A DNA stretch of 51,853 bases from Candidatus Falkowbacteria bacterium (GCA_013336275.1 JAAXUA010000007.1:1-51853); one strand, 5' to 3'; numbered from the stretch's first letter, positions 14,956-23,486 are shown. Notes: generated from the sequence alone by a model not told the origin. Translations and numbers: made by a program.

Positions 14956-17214
14956 ATGACTAAAGCTAAAGCACCTTGCATCCTGTATGTCAGCACCTTC
15001 CCTCCACGGGAGTGCGGCATCGCCACCTTCACTCAAGATCTCACCAATGCCATCGACAAGGAGTTTGCTCCGGCGCTGAAGAGCAAGGTGGTGGCCATGA
15101 ACAAGAATGGCACTTCTCTGTACAACTACCCGCCGAAGACCGCAGTCCAGATCAATGATGACGATCTGGAGGATTATATCGTGGCTGCCAATGAGATCAA
15201 CAATTCTTCGGATATCAAGCTGGTCAACATCCAACACGAATACGGCATTTATGGCGGTGAGTGGGGCGAATTCATCCTGCCGTTCATGGAATTGATCAAG
15301 AAGCCGATCGTCCTGACCATGCACACGGTCCTGCCAAATCCAGATGACTGGGACGAGCGCGAGAAGCTGATCAAGGTGACTCAGAAAATAGCGGAAAAGG
15401 CTGACAAGATCGTGGTTATGACCGTGAGCGCGTCGAAGTTATTGCAGACGCTTTATGATATTCCAGCCGACAAGATCGTGGTCATCCCCCATGGCGTCCA
15501 CCATATCGCTTTCCCATCGAAAACGAAGGCTAAGAAGAAGCTTAATCTCGAAGGCAGGACAGTTCTTTCGACCTTCGGCATGCTCAATCGTGACAAAGGC
15601 ATCGAATATGCCATTGAGGCCCTGCCTAAAATCGTGGCTAAGTACCCCAGTGTGGTCTATCTGGTTCTTGGCGCTACCCATCCGGTCGTGCGCAAAGAGG
15701 AAGGAGAAGTCTATCGCAACAAGCTCATTAATCTGGTCAAGAAACTGCAGCTTGAAGATCATGTGAAATTTTATGACAAATATCTGACCCTCGAGGAGTT
15801 GATTGAATTCCTCAAGGCGACTGATATCTATGTCTCACCGACCCTGAACCCGCTGCAGGCCGTTTCCGGAACCATCTCTTATGCGTTGTCGTGCGCTTGC
15901 CCTATCGTCGCGACGGCCAATCAATACGCTAAAGATGTCATCAATAGCGAGCGGGGCATCTTGGTCAAGTTCAAGAGCGCCAAAAGCATCGAAAAGGCCT
16001 TGTTCGAGATGCTGGAAGACAAGAAGATGCGCAAAGAGATGAAGAAGAATGCATATTTCTATTCCCGCCACATGACCTGGCAGAATGTAGCCTTATCATA
16101 TTTCAAGGTTTTCAACGAGCAGGCCAAAATCGTGCCGCGTGAGCAAGGCAAATTGCCGGCCATCAACCTCGGACAGATCAAGACTTTGACCGACAAGTTC
16201 GGCATGATACAATTCGCCACCCATACCAAACCGGACACGACTTCGGGCTATTGCCTGGATGACAATACGCGAGCCATGCTATCATTCCTCATGCTTTATC
16301 GCCAGAAACCGACTCGCGAATGCCAGGACTATATTACCCGCTATCTGGATTTCATCGACTTCGTGCAGCAGCCGAGCGGCAAGTTCTATAATTTCGTCGC
16401 CTACAACAAGACGATAATCGATAAATCAGAAAGCGAGGATTCTATCGGACGCGCCGTCTGGTCTCTCGGCTATCTGGTCAGCACGAAAAATCTTCCGGAT
16501 GACGTCAAGAAGAAGGCCTGCAAGATATTGCTCAAGTCGCTGAAATTCCTGCCTGACCTGAAATCGCTAAGGGCGATCTCATTCGCCATTATCGGCCTGT
16601 ATTACGCCCAGCAGAATTATTATTGCGCTGGCGCCAAGGGAGAAGCCCAGATTATCTCTATCATCAAGAAGCTGGCCGACGTCCTCAAGGACAAATATCG
16701 GGCGCAGATGAGCGAGCCGATCAATCAGGAAAAGCAGTGGCTTTGGTTCGAGGATTTTCTGACTTATTCTAATTTCAAGCTCCCGGAAGCCCTGCTACGC
16801 ACGTATCAGGTAACTGGAAACAAGGACTACCTGAAAATCGCTGAAGAGACCCTAGGCTTTCTGGGCAAGGTGAGTTTCGAGTTCAACTATTTCTCGGCCA
16901 TCGGCCAAGATGGCTGGTATCATCGTGACGGCAACCGCGCATATTTCGACCAGCAGCCCGAGGACGCATCTTCGGCCGTCGAAGCGCTGGCAGCCGCCTA
17001 CGAAGTCACCAAGAGGCAGGAATACGCCGATCAGGCCAGTCTCGCCTTCGATTGGTTCTTGGGCAAGAATCATCTTAATCAGATGATTTATGACGAAGCC
17101 ACGGGCGGCTGTTATGACGGCATGGGCAAGGAATCGATCAATTTCAATCAAGGAGCCGAGTCGACAATCTCATATCTTTTGGCCCGGCTTACTGTCGAGA
17201 AAATAATAAAATAG
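14956..17214 (+). CDS. GT4-family glycosyltransferase fused to an alpha/alpha-toroid domain
   Basis: A 752-residue cytosolic protein. Residues 1-395 form a GT-B glycosyltransferase of family 4: STFPPRECGIATFTQDL near 12-28, IQHEYGIYGGEWGE near 95-108, IPHGVH near 176-181, FGMLNRDKGIEYAIEALP near 206-223, and the donor-binding C-lobe with SPTLNPLQAVSGTISYAL near 293-310. The usual EX7E motif is not obvious there. Residues 400-752 are helix-rich with repeated aromatic segments (SESEDSIGRAVWSLGYL, QDGWYHRDGNRAYFDQQPED), resembling the toroid of glycoside hydrolases or lyases. The fusion suggests coupled synthesis and trimming or chain-length sensing. No SD site; long leader. Confidence 0.85.
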   Translation: MTKAKAPCILYVSTFPPRECGIATFTQDLTNAIDKEFAPALKSKVVAMNKNGTSLYNYPPKTAVQINDDDLEDYIVAANEINNSSDIKLVNIQHEYGIYGGEWGEFILPFMELIKKPIVLTMHTVLPNPDDWDEREKLIKVTQKIAEKADKIVVMTVSASKLLQTLYDIPADKIVVIPHGVHHIAFPSKTKAKKKLNLEGRTVLSTFGMLNRDKGIEYAIEALPKIVAKYPSVVYLVLGATHPVVRKEEGEVYRNKLINLVKKLQLEDHVKFYDKYLTLEELIEFLKATDIYVSPTLNPLQAVSGTISYALSCACPIVATANQYAKDVINSERGILVKFKSAKSIEKALFEMLEDKKMRKEMKKNAYFYSRHMTWQNVALSYFKVFNEQAKIVPREQGKLPAINLGQIKTLTDKFGMIQFATHTKPDTTSGYCLDDNTRAMLSFLMLYRQKPTRECQDYITRYLDFIDFVQQPSGKFYNFVAYNKTIIDKSESEDSIGRAVWSLGYLVSTKNLPDDVKKKACKILLKSLKFLPDLKSLRAISFAIIGLYYAQQNYYCAGAKGEAQIISIIKKLADVLKDKYRAQMSEPINQEKQWLWFEDFLTYSNFKLPEALLRTYQVTGNKDYLKIAEETLGFLGKVSFEFNYFSAIGQDGWYHRDGNRAYFDQQPEDASSAVEALAAAYEVTKRQEYADQASLAFDWFLGKNHLNQMIYDEATGGCYDGMGKESINFNQGAESTISYLLARLTVEKIIK

Positions 17215-17231
17215 GCATAGATCTTCGACCT

Positions 17232-17663
17232 GTGAACAAGAATGTAATCATCGCCATCTCGGTATCGGTGCTAGTGGCATTGCCGCTATTCTTGTGGCTG
17301 GGCCTCCGTTCGCCTGCGGCTGATGAGGCCTCTCCTGAAGGCGCCGCTAATTCCAGAACCGCAGGGTCAAGCTCGGTCTCGTCCGGCCTGAGCGTACTTA
17401 GCCAGAGCAATAGCCAAGTAAAAGTTGACAATGAGGAGATATACATCGATTTCAACGATGGTAACCCTAAACTGTTCCAGGGCGACCCCACTAAGCATCA
17501 ATTCTTGAAAGTCAGCCAGACGGCAATTATCGACGGATACAGCAGCAGATATCTGATCACCCTGCTGCGATGCAAAAAAGGGACGAAGGTTCAAGACGAC
17601 ATTGCCGTGCCTTATGTCTCAGAGTGCGCATTAGGAATCAAAAAAGAGATCCCCGCCAATTAA
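17232..17663 (+). CDS. Small membrane-anchored or secreted protein
   Basis: A 143-residue protein with one N-terminal hydrophobic segment (VIIAISVSVLVALPLFLWLG, residues 5-24), a Ser/Ala-rich linker, and an outer domain of about 90 residues with two Cys (LLRCKKG and SECALG). I do not recognise the domain. Start GTG at 17232; no SD. It sits 17 bases after the GT4 fusion and 16 bases before the methyltransferase, so it is probably co-transcribed with the glycan genes. Confidence 0.7.
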   Translation: MNKNVIIAISVSVLVALPLFLWLGLRSPAADEASPEGAANSRTAGSSSVSSGLSVLSQSNSQVKVDNEEIYIDFNDGNPKLFQGDPTKHQFLKVSQTAIIDGYSSRYLITLLRCKKGTKVQDDIAVPYVSECALGIKKEIPAN

Positions 17664-17679
17664 TCCAGTAATCAATCCA

Positions 17680-18258
17680 ATGAAAAATAACAAATTAGCC
17701 GAATATCAGCAGCTGGCTGATGAGATAATAGCTGAAAATGCCGATTATAAAAGAGATGAATTCGAGGATCGTAACGTTCTCGAAAGGATAATTTTTCCGA
17801 ACATCCTAGCTGAATTTGAACCGCAAGCCATCCTGGATATCGGACGCGAAGATTATCAGTCTTTCTATAATCTTTTTTTCGAAGGCCGCGAACTTTGGAC
17901 GCTTGATCGTCGTGAAGACGGCCATGAATTCGGCGCCGAACAGCACATTTCGGCTGACGTCGTTACGCTTAAGGAACATTTCAAAAACAATACCTTCGAC
18001 TTGATTATCATGAACGGAGTTTTCGGCTGGGGACTTGATGACCCGAAAAATATCGAAACCACTTTCGCCGCAATTTATGACATCCTGAAGCCGGGCGGGG
18101 TATTCGTGTTCGGCTATAATGACTGGCCGAACAAGCCGATGGAGGTCGAAGCGATCGAGAATCTGAAGAAACTGAAACCCCTGTACTTCGAACCGCTCAA
18201 GGGCGAAAGCTTCAAGTGTATCAACGGAGAGCACACCTACCGCTTTTATCAAAAATAA
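17680..18258 (+). CDS. Class I SAM-dependent methyltransferase-like protein
   Basis: A 192-residue Rossmann-type methyltransferase-like protein. Motif I is degenerate (AILDIGREDYQSF near residues 49-61, lacking the GxGxG loop), an acidic LWTLDRREDG strand follows near 72-81, motif IV is FDLIIMNGVFGW near 107-118, and the post-motif is ILKPGGVFVFGYND near 134-147. The degenerate glycine loop leaves SAM binding likely but not certain. The position between the GT4 fusion and the GH100-like gene suggests glycan or lipid methylation. The next gene starts 9 bases after the stop. Confidence 0.75.
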   Translation: MKNNKLAEYQQLADEIIAENADYKRDEFEDRNVLERIIFPNILAEFEPQAILDIGREDYQSFYNLFFEGRELWTLDRREDGHEFGAEQHISADVVTLKEHFKNNTFDLIIMNGVFGWGLDDPKNIETTFAAIYDILKPGGVFVFGYNDWPNKPMEVEAIENLKKLKPLYFEPLKGESFKCINGEHTYRFYQK

Positions 18259-18267
18259 AATACTCAT

Positions 18268-19422
18268 ATGCCTATTGTCGATCAAGCTTACGCCAAGGCC
18301 GTAGATGTGCTTCGAGCATGCATCCGGCCGCAAGGGTTCTATGCCTCCGGGCTTAAGGGCGGCTATGAGGCAACCTGGGCGCGCGATTCGATGACCTGTT
18401 CGCTGGGAGCCTCACTGGTCGGCACCGAATTCAAGGAGGTTTTCAGGAATAGCATAGTGACTCTATCAGATAACCAGACGGAGCTGGGTCTGATTCCTAA
18501 CTGTGTCGGCTCATACAATGAAGAGCGCCAGTCTGACGTGACCTTCAACTCTGTCGATGCGCCCCAGTGGTATATTATCGGCCATTATGTCTATGCCGAG
18601 GCGTATAATGACAAATCATTGTTGCGCAAATATGAGCGCAATATCAAAGCGGCGCTGGCTTGGCTTAAATATCAGGATCCGAACAATGACAAAATAATTG
18701 TCCAGCAGCCGACAGCCGACTGGATGGATGCTTTTCCTCATAAGTACGGCCGCGTGATGCACACGCAGGCATTGCAGTATGCGCTATTGCATCTCTCGGG
18801 CGAGGGCACGTTAGCTGAGTATATCCGGCACATCATAAACGGCGAGACGCAGAAGTACTTGTCGCTTTATGATAGTAAGCTCGGCTTTTATCGTCCTTGG
18901 GCCTGGAAAGACCATGGCGGCGATCGCGAGACTGAGGATTGGTTCGATACGGGCGCTAATCTGCTGGCGATAATCACCGGCTTGGCAACCCCCGCCATCG
19001 CTAAGAGCATCCTGAAACATATCGAAAAAGAAGGTATTGATCAGCCTTATGCCTGCAAGAATATCTGGCCGCCGCTCGAGCCGGGAACTCCGGCCTGGAA
19101 GCCGTATTTCGACCGTTGCGATGCCCGCACGCCGTTGAATTATATCAATGCCGGCGTTTGGCCCTGGACCGGCGGTCTTTATGTGGCGGCCCTAGTCAAG
19201 GTCGGGCAGATCAAGCGTGCGGAAAAGGAGTTGGAGAGATTGGCCGAAAGCAACATGCAGAAGCTGCAGATCCGTGACATGAAGGAGGGTTACGAATTCA
19301 ATGAATGGCTGGACGGCAAGACGGGCGAACCCAAGGGCGAACCGTACCAGGCTTGGTCGGCTGGGCTGTACCTCTACGCCTACGAATGCGTAAAACAGAA
19401 GAAAATCTTGTATTTCAAATAA
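18268..19422 (+). CDS. GH100/GH63-like alpha/alpha-toroid glycoside hydrolase
   Basis: A 384-residue hydrolase of the (alpha/alpha)6-toroid group that includes GH100 invertases, GH63 and amylo-1,6-glucosidases. Clear segments are YEATWARDSMTCSLGASL near residues 33-50, LGLIPNCVG near 73-81, NSVDAPQWYI near 94-103, PTADWMDAFPHKYGRVMHTQ near 149-168 with the likely acid DWMD, and EFNEWLDGKTGEP near 343-355 with the likely second acid. There is no signal peptide, so it acts in the cytosol. It ends the carbohydrate block. Substrate is unknown; invertase is one possibility, a mannoside or glucoside hydrolase another. Confidence 0.8.
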   Translation: MPIVDQAYAKAVDVLRACIRPQGFYASGLKGGYEATWARDSMTCSLGASLVGTEFKEVFRNSIVTLSDNQTELGLIPNCVGSYNEERQSDVTFNSVDAPQWYIIGHYVYAEAYNDKSLLRKYERNIKAALAWLKYQDPNNDKIIVQQPTADWMDAFPHKYGRVMHTQALQYALLHLSGEGTLAEYIRHIINGETQKYLSLYDSKLGFYRPWAWKDHGGDRETEDWFDTGANLLAIITGLATPAIAKSILKHIEKEGIDQPYACKNIWPPLEPGTPAWKPYFDRCDARTPLNYINAGVWPWTGGLYVAALVKVGQIKRAEKELERLAESNMQKLQIRDMKEGYEFNEWLDGKTGEPKGEPYQAWSAGLYLYAYECVKQKKILYFK

Positions 19423-19475
19423 TCGAGACGGCTCTTTCCAAGACCATCTTTCCCAAACGTTACAGGAGGTGATTT

Positions 19476-19925
19476 ATGCTGCTCATAATCATGGAGCTGT
19501 GCAAGGTTTGTTCGCAAGAGAAGTCACCCAAGAAGAGGCTGGAGCTGAAAGAGCGGATTGCTCTGGCTAAGCACCAGTTGATGATGGAAGCGGCTGGCGA
19601 GTATCGCTGCGAGCTCGAGATGGAACCGGAGGGCGCCTCTGATGACTTTTTCGAGCTTAAGGGGTTTATGAATGATTGCGAGCTGTATTGCTATGAGTGC
19701 ACGCGCGGCATCGGAGAACGGGCCAAGGTTTATCTGGTCATCGACGAATACTTGCGGGGTGACAGCGATGACTGCAAAAAGATCAATTCTGAAGCGCCGG
19801 CGGTTATTAAAAACCCTGCACCCAAAGGTGAGGAAGATTCTTCTAAGGAGTGCCAGGCTGTCACGCCATCATCCGTACGGCCCAAGGTGTGCGACATGTC
19901 GTCGTTCCGTTCCCGGAAAAAGTAA
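19476..19925 (+). CDS. Hypothetical Cys-containing soluble protein
   Basis: A 149-residue soluble protein that I do not recognise. It has CKVCSQEKSPKKR near the start, a Lys/Glu-rich helix, then a CELYCYECTRG segment near residues 68-78 that could bind metal with the first CxxC pair, and a low-complexity Ser/Pro tail. The start is supported by a strong SD (AGGAGGTGA, 5 bases before the ATG); the alternative is the second Met at residue 6. A terminator follows at 19947-19972. Confidence 0.7.
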   Translation: MLLIIMELCKVCSQEKSPKKRLELKERIALAKHQLMMEAAGEYRCELEMEPEGASDDFFELKGFMNDCELYCYECTRGIGERAKVYLVIDEYLRGDSDDCKKINSEAPAVIKNPAPKGEEDSSKECQAVTPSSVRPKVCDMSSFRSRKK

Positions 19926-19946
19926 GACCTTTGATTGTTATTCGAT

Positions 19947-19972
19947 GGACCCGCTGGGGTTCATCTTTTTTT
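19947..19972 (+). terminator. Terminator after 19476-19925
   Basis: Stem GGACCC/GGGTTC around GCTG, then TCATC and seven T residues. Confidence 0.6.
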
Positions 19973-19975
19973 GCG

Positions 19976-20005
19976 AATAAAAAAACGCGGTCCTAGCGGG
20001 CCGCG
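19976..20005 (-). terminator. Terminator overlapping the end of the small membrane gene
   Basis: On the minus strand the stem CGCGG/CCGCG (20005-20001 with 19990-19986) spans the stop codon at 19993-19995 and is followed by ten T residues. Confidence 0.65.
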
Positions 20006-20211
20006 GTGTTGCGTTCGATTTCACGAGCTTTGGCTTCGAGCCGATGGTAGCCTTTGGGTTCAGGCTTGTCTTGGGTGCTGAACTTGGTCAGCAGCTTGTT
20101 CAAAGCACGATTGATCCAGGGGTGGATATATGCTTCGGAAAGGAATAGCAATAACAGGATAAGTGAGACAACGAATACGATCGGTAGAGGGCCTAGGTTC
20201 GCAAAGGGCAT
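19993..20211 (-). CDS. Small single-pass membrane protein
   Basis: A 72-residue protein with one membrane segment (IVFVVSLILLLLFLSEAYI, residues 11-29) followed by a basic, soluble tail with INRALNKLLTKF. Function unknown. The ATG at 20211 has GGAGAAAGG just upstream. It lies next to a second small membrane protein of similar build (20348-20545) on the same strand, each with its own terminator. Confidence 0.7.
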   Translation of the reverse strand: MPFANLGPLPIVFVVSLILLLLFLSEAYIHPWINRALNKLLTKFSTQDKPEPKGYHRLEAKAREIERNTAAR

Positions 20212-20304
20212 GTCCTTTCTCCTTCAATGGGATGATGACGACAAAATTAAGTATGGTACTTTTTATTTGGCCTGTCAATAATCAGGGAAGGCAGATAAAA
20301 AATC

Positions 20305-20326
20305 AGGGCCTTCTTGAGAAGGCCCT
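20305..20326 (-). terminator. Terminator of small membrane gene 20348-20545
   Basis: Perfect hairpin AGGGCCTTC-TTGA-GAAGGCCCT; on the minus strand it is followed by GATTTTTTAT. Confidence 0.8.
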
Positions 20327-20347
20327 TGCGATTCGAGTGTGCTTCCT

Positions 20348-20545
20348 TTAGGGGAGGCGAGCGGGGTTAAGGCGGGCTGTGGGGCCCATTTGCTTGTTGA
20401 TCCAGTGGCAGAATCGTTCGAAACGGGGCCCAAGCTTGCGATCAAGGTAGGGCCAGAGGAAGACTTCGGGGACCTGGATCAGGCAAATGGGGGCTGCAAT
20501 CAAGGCGATGCAGCAAAGCAGGATTTTGTCGGCAACTTTGTTCAT
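20348..20545 (-). CDS. Small membrane protein
   Basis: A 65-residue protein with one N-terminal hydrophobic segment (ILLCCIALIAAPICLIQVP, residues 8-26) and a basic tail containing WPYLDRKLGPRFERF. Function unknown. The start at 20545 is set by AAAGGAG seven bases upstream and by a consensus promoter at 20592-20620; a longer reading frame to 20641 would overlap the promoter. The layout resembles its neighbour 19993-20211 (short membrane segment, then an amphipathic basic tail). Confidence 0.72.
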   Translation of the reverse strand: MNKVADKILLCCIALIAAPICLIQVPEVFLWPYLDRKLGPRFERFCHWINKQMGPTARLNPARLP

Positions 20546-20591
20546 GGTTCGCTCCTTTAAGGAAGATAGAAAGATCAGGTTATGTATTATT

Positions 20592-20620
20592 AATATAGCA
20601 TATTTTGATAAATTTGTCAA
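20592..20620 (-). promoter_or_regulatory. Consensus promoter of small membrane gene
   Basis: On the minus strand TTGACA (20620-20615), 17-base spacer, TATATT (20597-20592). The leader is about 40 nt and contains the SD site. Confidence 0.8.
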
Positions 20621-20627
20621 TAATAAC

Positions 20628-20656
20628 AAAAACCCCTCCATTTGGAGGGGTTTTTT
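20628..20656 (-). terminator. Terminator of GT4 gene 20670-21815
   Basis: Hairpin AAACCCCTCCA-TT-TGGAGGGGTTT with A and T runs outside. It lies directly after the stop of the minus-strand glycosyltransferase gene. Confidence 0.85.
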
Positions 20657-20669
20657 GCTTAAAATTGTC

Positions 20670-21815
20670 TTAAGAGAGGTTCAGCTTGCCTTTGATGGAG
20701 TTGTAAGCTTTTTCGGCAACTTTGACGTAGTGGTAGTTTTTTAAGGCGTGGTCAGCGGCGTTGCGTCCCATTTCTTCGCGTAGCTTGTCGTTGGATAATA
20801 AATCTAAAGTATATTTAGCTAAGTCCGGTACGCTGGCCCGATAAGCAAAGACTTTCGGCTCCTCGAAATGGATCCGGTGATCGGCATCGAAGCCCATATG
20901 TTCCCAGGCCCATTCAGATTCCAATTTGACTGTCTCGCCGATGCTGGCCAAGTAGCCCGTCTTGCCATGGATGACTGTGTCAGCTGGCCCGCCGACGTTG
21001 ATTGAAACAACCGGACGGCCGCAGGCTTCGGCTTCCATCTGGATCATGCCAAAGCCCTCTAGCCGTGAAGGGGCGGCGTAGATGTCGGCTGCACCGATAA
21101 GGTAAGGCATGAAGTCGTGGGAGAAGGCGCCGGAGAGATAGCTGATCTTGCCGCGGTCGATTCCCAGGGTCTCGATCAGCTCATCTTCTTCGCGGCGGTG
21201 GATTTCGGCCGATTCGCTTTCCCAGGTCTTCATGACGTAGCGCCATTTCGGGAATTCCTCATCGACCATAGCTAGAGCTTTGAGCATTTCCTGCGCCCCC
21301 TTGCTAGTCACATCGCCGCCGATAGTCAGGATCATCTTTTCATCCGGGGCGATGCCGAGCATCTTGCGCAAAGTCTGGATCTTGTGATCATTCTTGTCGA
21401 TCGGAAAAATCTCTTTCGGGTCGAAACCGATCGGCATAGTCTCGAAATTCTTAGTATCGACGCCGTCACGCTTGTAGGTATCAGTCACCCAGTTCGAAGT
21501 GGTGAAGACGAGCGGCAGATTCGACAGCTGTTTGTGGTAATTGGCGACCCAACCGTTGGCGACGAACCATGGTACAGGTATTACGCCATTGTTCATCGGG
21601 GAAAAGACGATGTTGGGGGCGTAGGTCCAACAGCCGACACCGAGAGCGACATCGGGTTTGAAGGCGTCATAGACCCACTGTTTCTGGAAGCTCGGGTTGT
21701 AGTGGCAAGCGATCGTCTCGACGCCAAGCTCTTTCAAGCCGCGGTACATCAGGTTGCCTTGGATACTTAAGCCGTCAGATTCGACGGGGTGGGAGTACAG
21801 AACTGCAATTTTCAT
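20670..21815 (-). CDS. GT4-family glycosyltransferase
   Basis: A 381-residue GT-B glycosyltransferase. The N-lobe starts MKIAVLYSHPVESDGLSIQG, where the PVESDGLS loop is the usual glycine-rich acceptor site. The C-lobe has MILTIGGDVTSKGAQEMLKA near residues 160-179, and the donor site SRLEGFGMIQMEAEACGRPV near 251-270 contains the EX7E motif. The tail has a typical LREEMGRNAADHALKNY helix. The product is unknown; it may work with the block at 11351-19422. An AAGGAG stretch lies 20 bases upstream of the ATG, too far for a normal SD. Confidence 0.92.
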   Translation of the reverse strand: MKIAVLYSHPVESDGLSIQGNLMYRGLKELGVETIACHYNPSFQKQWVYDAFKPDVALGVGCWTYAPNIVFSPMNNGVIPVPWFVANGWVANYHKQLSNLPLVFTTSNWVTDTYKRDGVDTKNFETMPIGFDPKEIFPIDKNDHKIQTLRKMLGIAPDEKMILTIGGDVTSKGAQEMLKALAMVDEEFPKWRYVMKTWESESAEIHRREEDELIETLGIDRGKISYLSGAFSHDFMPYLIGAADIYAAPSRLEGFGMIQMEAEACGRPVVSINVGGPADTVIHGKTGYLASIGETVKLESEWAWEHMGFDADHRIHFEEPKVFAYRASVPDLAKYTLDLLSNDKLREEMGRNAADHALKNYHYVKVAEKAYNSIKGKLNLS

Positions 21816-21910
21816 AATTTTTAGTTACCAATCTCCTTTTTTGGTAATGCCTAAATTATCTCTAAATTATTTTGGTTCTTCGTAAAATTATGCAGGCTAA
21901 CAATTTTGGT

Positions 21911-21988
21911 GAATCCGGCTTTCGGAAAAGTTTTTCCTGCTTAGACGATTACGTATGCGCGATAAAAACTTTTCCGAAAACCGGATTA
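21911..21988. repeat. Long inverted repeat between GT4 and PIG-L genes
   Basis: Arms 21911-21935 and 21964-21988 match at 23 of 25 positions. Each carries CGGAAAAGTTTTT or its complement, and the loop is 28 bases. Convergence of strands does not explain it: both flanking genes run on the minus strand, so it lies downstream of PIG-L and may be its terminator, although it is longer than the other terminators here. Confidence 0.7.
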
Positions 21989-22015
21989 TAACCTGCAAAA
22001 GTTCCTAAAGAGCCG

Positions 22016-22630
22016 TTATTTTAATTCCTTGAACGCTTCCGGATTGGTGCAGTAATTGGTATCGATGCCGTCGGGGTGAAAGCCGTAGATGCTGGTCATG
22101 ATGGATTTCTTGTCTTCGAATTCTCGCTTGCTGAGTGCCAGTGTCAGGTCGGCTGCAGCAGCCGGACGAAGCTCTGCGTATAGTTTCTGGCTTTTTTTGA
22201 CATAGCTGAAACAGAAGGCGCGCTTAGCTTTGATTTGTCCGCCCGAAAGCAGATGCTTAACCGCTTCATTCGTGGCGATGTGCGACTCGTGGCCGTACTC
22301 TCCGTTGGCACCGTGGGTAAACAGGTAGTCGATCGGCAGGTTGAAAAAATACTTGGTGACGATACGTTCGGCCTCGGCCACGGTTTGCTCGTAATCTAGG
22401 TTGCCTTCGTCGTCCATGTCTTCGATGATCGCGGTCGCGCCGAGGCGCTCGCAGACGCGCTTGAACTTGGGCGCGCGGTCGGCGTCCGAAGCGCGGCAAA
22501 GCGCCATGATCGTCCAGTCGAGTTCTGGGTGTTTCAAAATAAAACCGCCCATCCAGATCGTCTCGTCGTCCGGATGAGCCACGATCACCACGGCTCGCTC
22601 TTTGGCTTTGAATTTCAATCTCGTATTCAT
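22016..22630 (-). CDS. PIG-L family deacetylase
   Basis: A 204-residue metal-dependent N-acetyl-sugar deacetylase family member. The zinc site is visible as AHPDDE near residues 18-23 and HGANGEYGHESH near 110-121. Family members remove acetyl groups from GlcNAc-containing substrates. It is divergent from nagB (glucosamine-6-phosphate deaminase), which supports amino-sugar metabolism. A promoter at 22640-22668 lies so close that the mRNA should be leaderless. No signal peptide. Confidence 0.9.
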   Translation of the reverse strand: MNTRLKFKAKERAVVIVAHPDDETIWMGGFILKHPELDWTIMALCRASDADRAPKFKRVCERLGATAIIEDMDDEGNLDYEQTVAEAERIVTKYFFNLPIDYLFTHGANGEYGHESHIATNEAVKHLLSGGQIKAKRAFCFSYVKKSQKLYAELRPAAAADLTLALSKREFEDKKSIMTSIYGFHPDGIDTNYCTNPEAFKELK

Positions 22631-22639
22631 GCTGTATCC

Positions 22640-22668
22640 ATTATATCAGGCGCTGTGATTTTTTTCAA
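22640..22668 (-). promoter_or_regulatory. Promoter of PIG-L gene, probably leaderless
   Basis: On the minus strand TTGAAA (22668-22663), 17-base spacer ending TGA, TATAAT (22645-22640). The ATG begins 10 bases after the -10 box, leaving a leader of 0-3 nt. Confidence 0.75.
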
Positions 22669-22757
22669 TGATTTAGCCAATAAAAATCGGGTGATTCGTG
22701 GCGACTATTTGCCGATTTTGTGATAGACTGTAAGTATTAATTATTCTTTCGGAAAAT

Positions 22758-23486
22758 ATGGAAATCATCGTGGCGAAAAATTACCGCGAAATGTCGATTA
22801 TTGCTGCCGATTTGGCGATCAAGCAACTGAAGCGCAAGAAGACGAGCGTGCTCGGCTTGGCTACCGGCAACACGCCGATCGGATTCTATCATGAAATATT
22901 GAAGGTATATCATCGCGGCGACATAAGCTTCAAGAGCGTGAAGACGTTCAATCTCGATGAATTCGCCGGATTGGACGACACCGACCGCGGCAGCTTGTTC
23001 TACTACATGCGCAAGCATCTGTTCGACAAGGCGGCCGACCTGCAGCCGAAGAACATTAACATGCTGGACGGACGCGCCAAGAATCTCAGGGCCGAGTGCC
23101 ACCGCTTCGAGCAGGCGATCAAGAGCGCTGGGGGCATTGATTGGCAGCTTTTGGGCATCGGCGCCAACGGTCATATCGGCTGGAACGAACCGGGAACGAG
23201 TTTCAAGTCGCGCACCCATCTGCTTAATCTGACGATCAAGTCGCGCCGGGCACAGGCGGAAAACTTCAAGAGTATCAAGGATGTGCCGAAGCAGGGCCTG
23301 ACTATGGGTATCGGAACGATCATGGAAGCAAAGCAGCTCGTGCTCTTGGCCGATGGCAAAGAAAAGGCGAGTATCGTGCGCGAGGCGTTGCGCGGACGCG
23401 TCAGGCAACGAGTGCCAGCCACCGTTTTGCAGCGCCACCCCAACCTGGTAGTCGTACTGGACGAAGCCGCTGCTTCATCTTTGTAG
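22758..23486 (+). CDS. nagB: Glucosamine-6-phosphate deaminase
   Basis: A 242-residue enzyme that converts glucosamine-6-phosphate to fructose-6-phosphate and ammonia. Motifs: LATGNTPIGFYH near residues 34-45, FNLDEFAGL near 64-72 with the catalytic Asp, LLGIGANGHIGWNEPG near 128-143, and GLTMGIGTIMEAKQLVLLA near 176-194. Length fits the short bacterial NagB form. Divergent from PIG-L. No SD site. A terminator follows at 23508-23540. Confidence 0.93.
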   Translation: MEIIVAKNYREMSIIAADLAIKQLKRKKTSVLGLATGNTPIGFYHEILKVYHRGDISFKSVKTFNLDEFAGLDDTDRGSLFYYMRKHLFDKAADLQPKNINMLDGRAKNLRAECHRFEQAIKSAGGIDWQLLGIGANGHIGWNEPGTSFKSRTHLLNLTIKSRRAQAENFKSIKDVPKQGLTMGIGTIMEAKQLVLLADGKEKASIVREALRGRVRQRVPATVLQRHPNLVVVLDEAAASSL

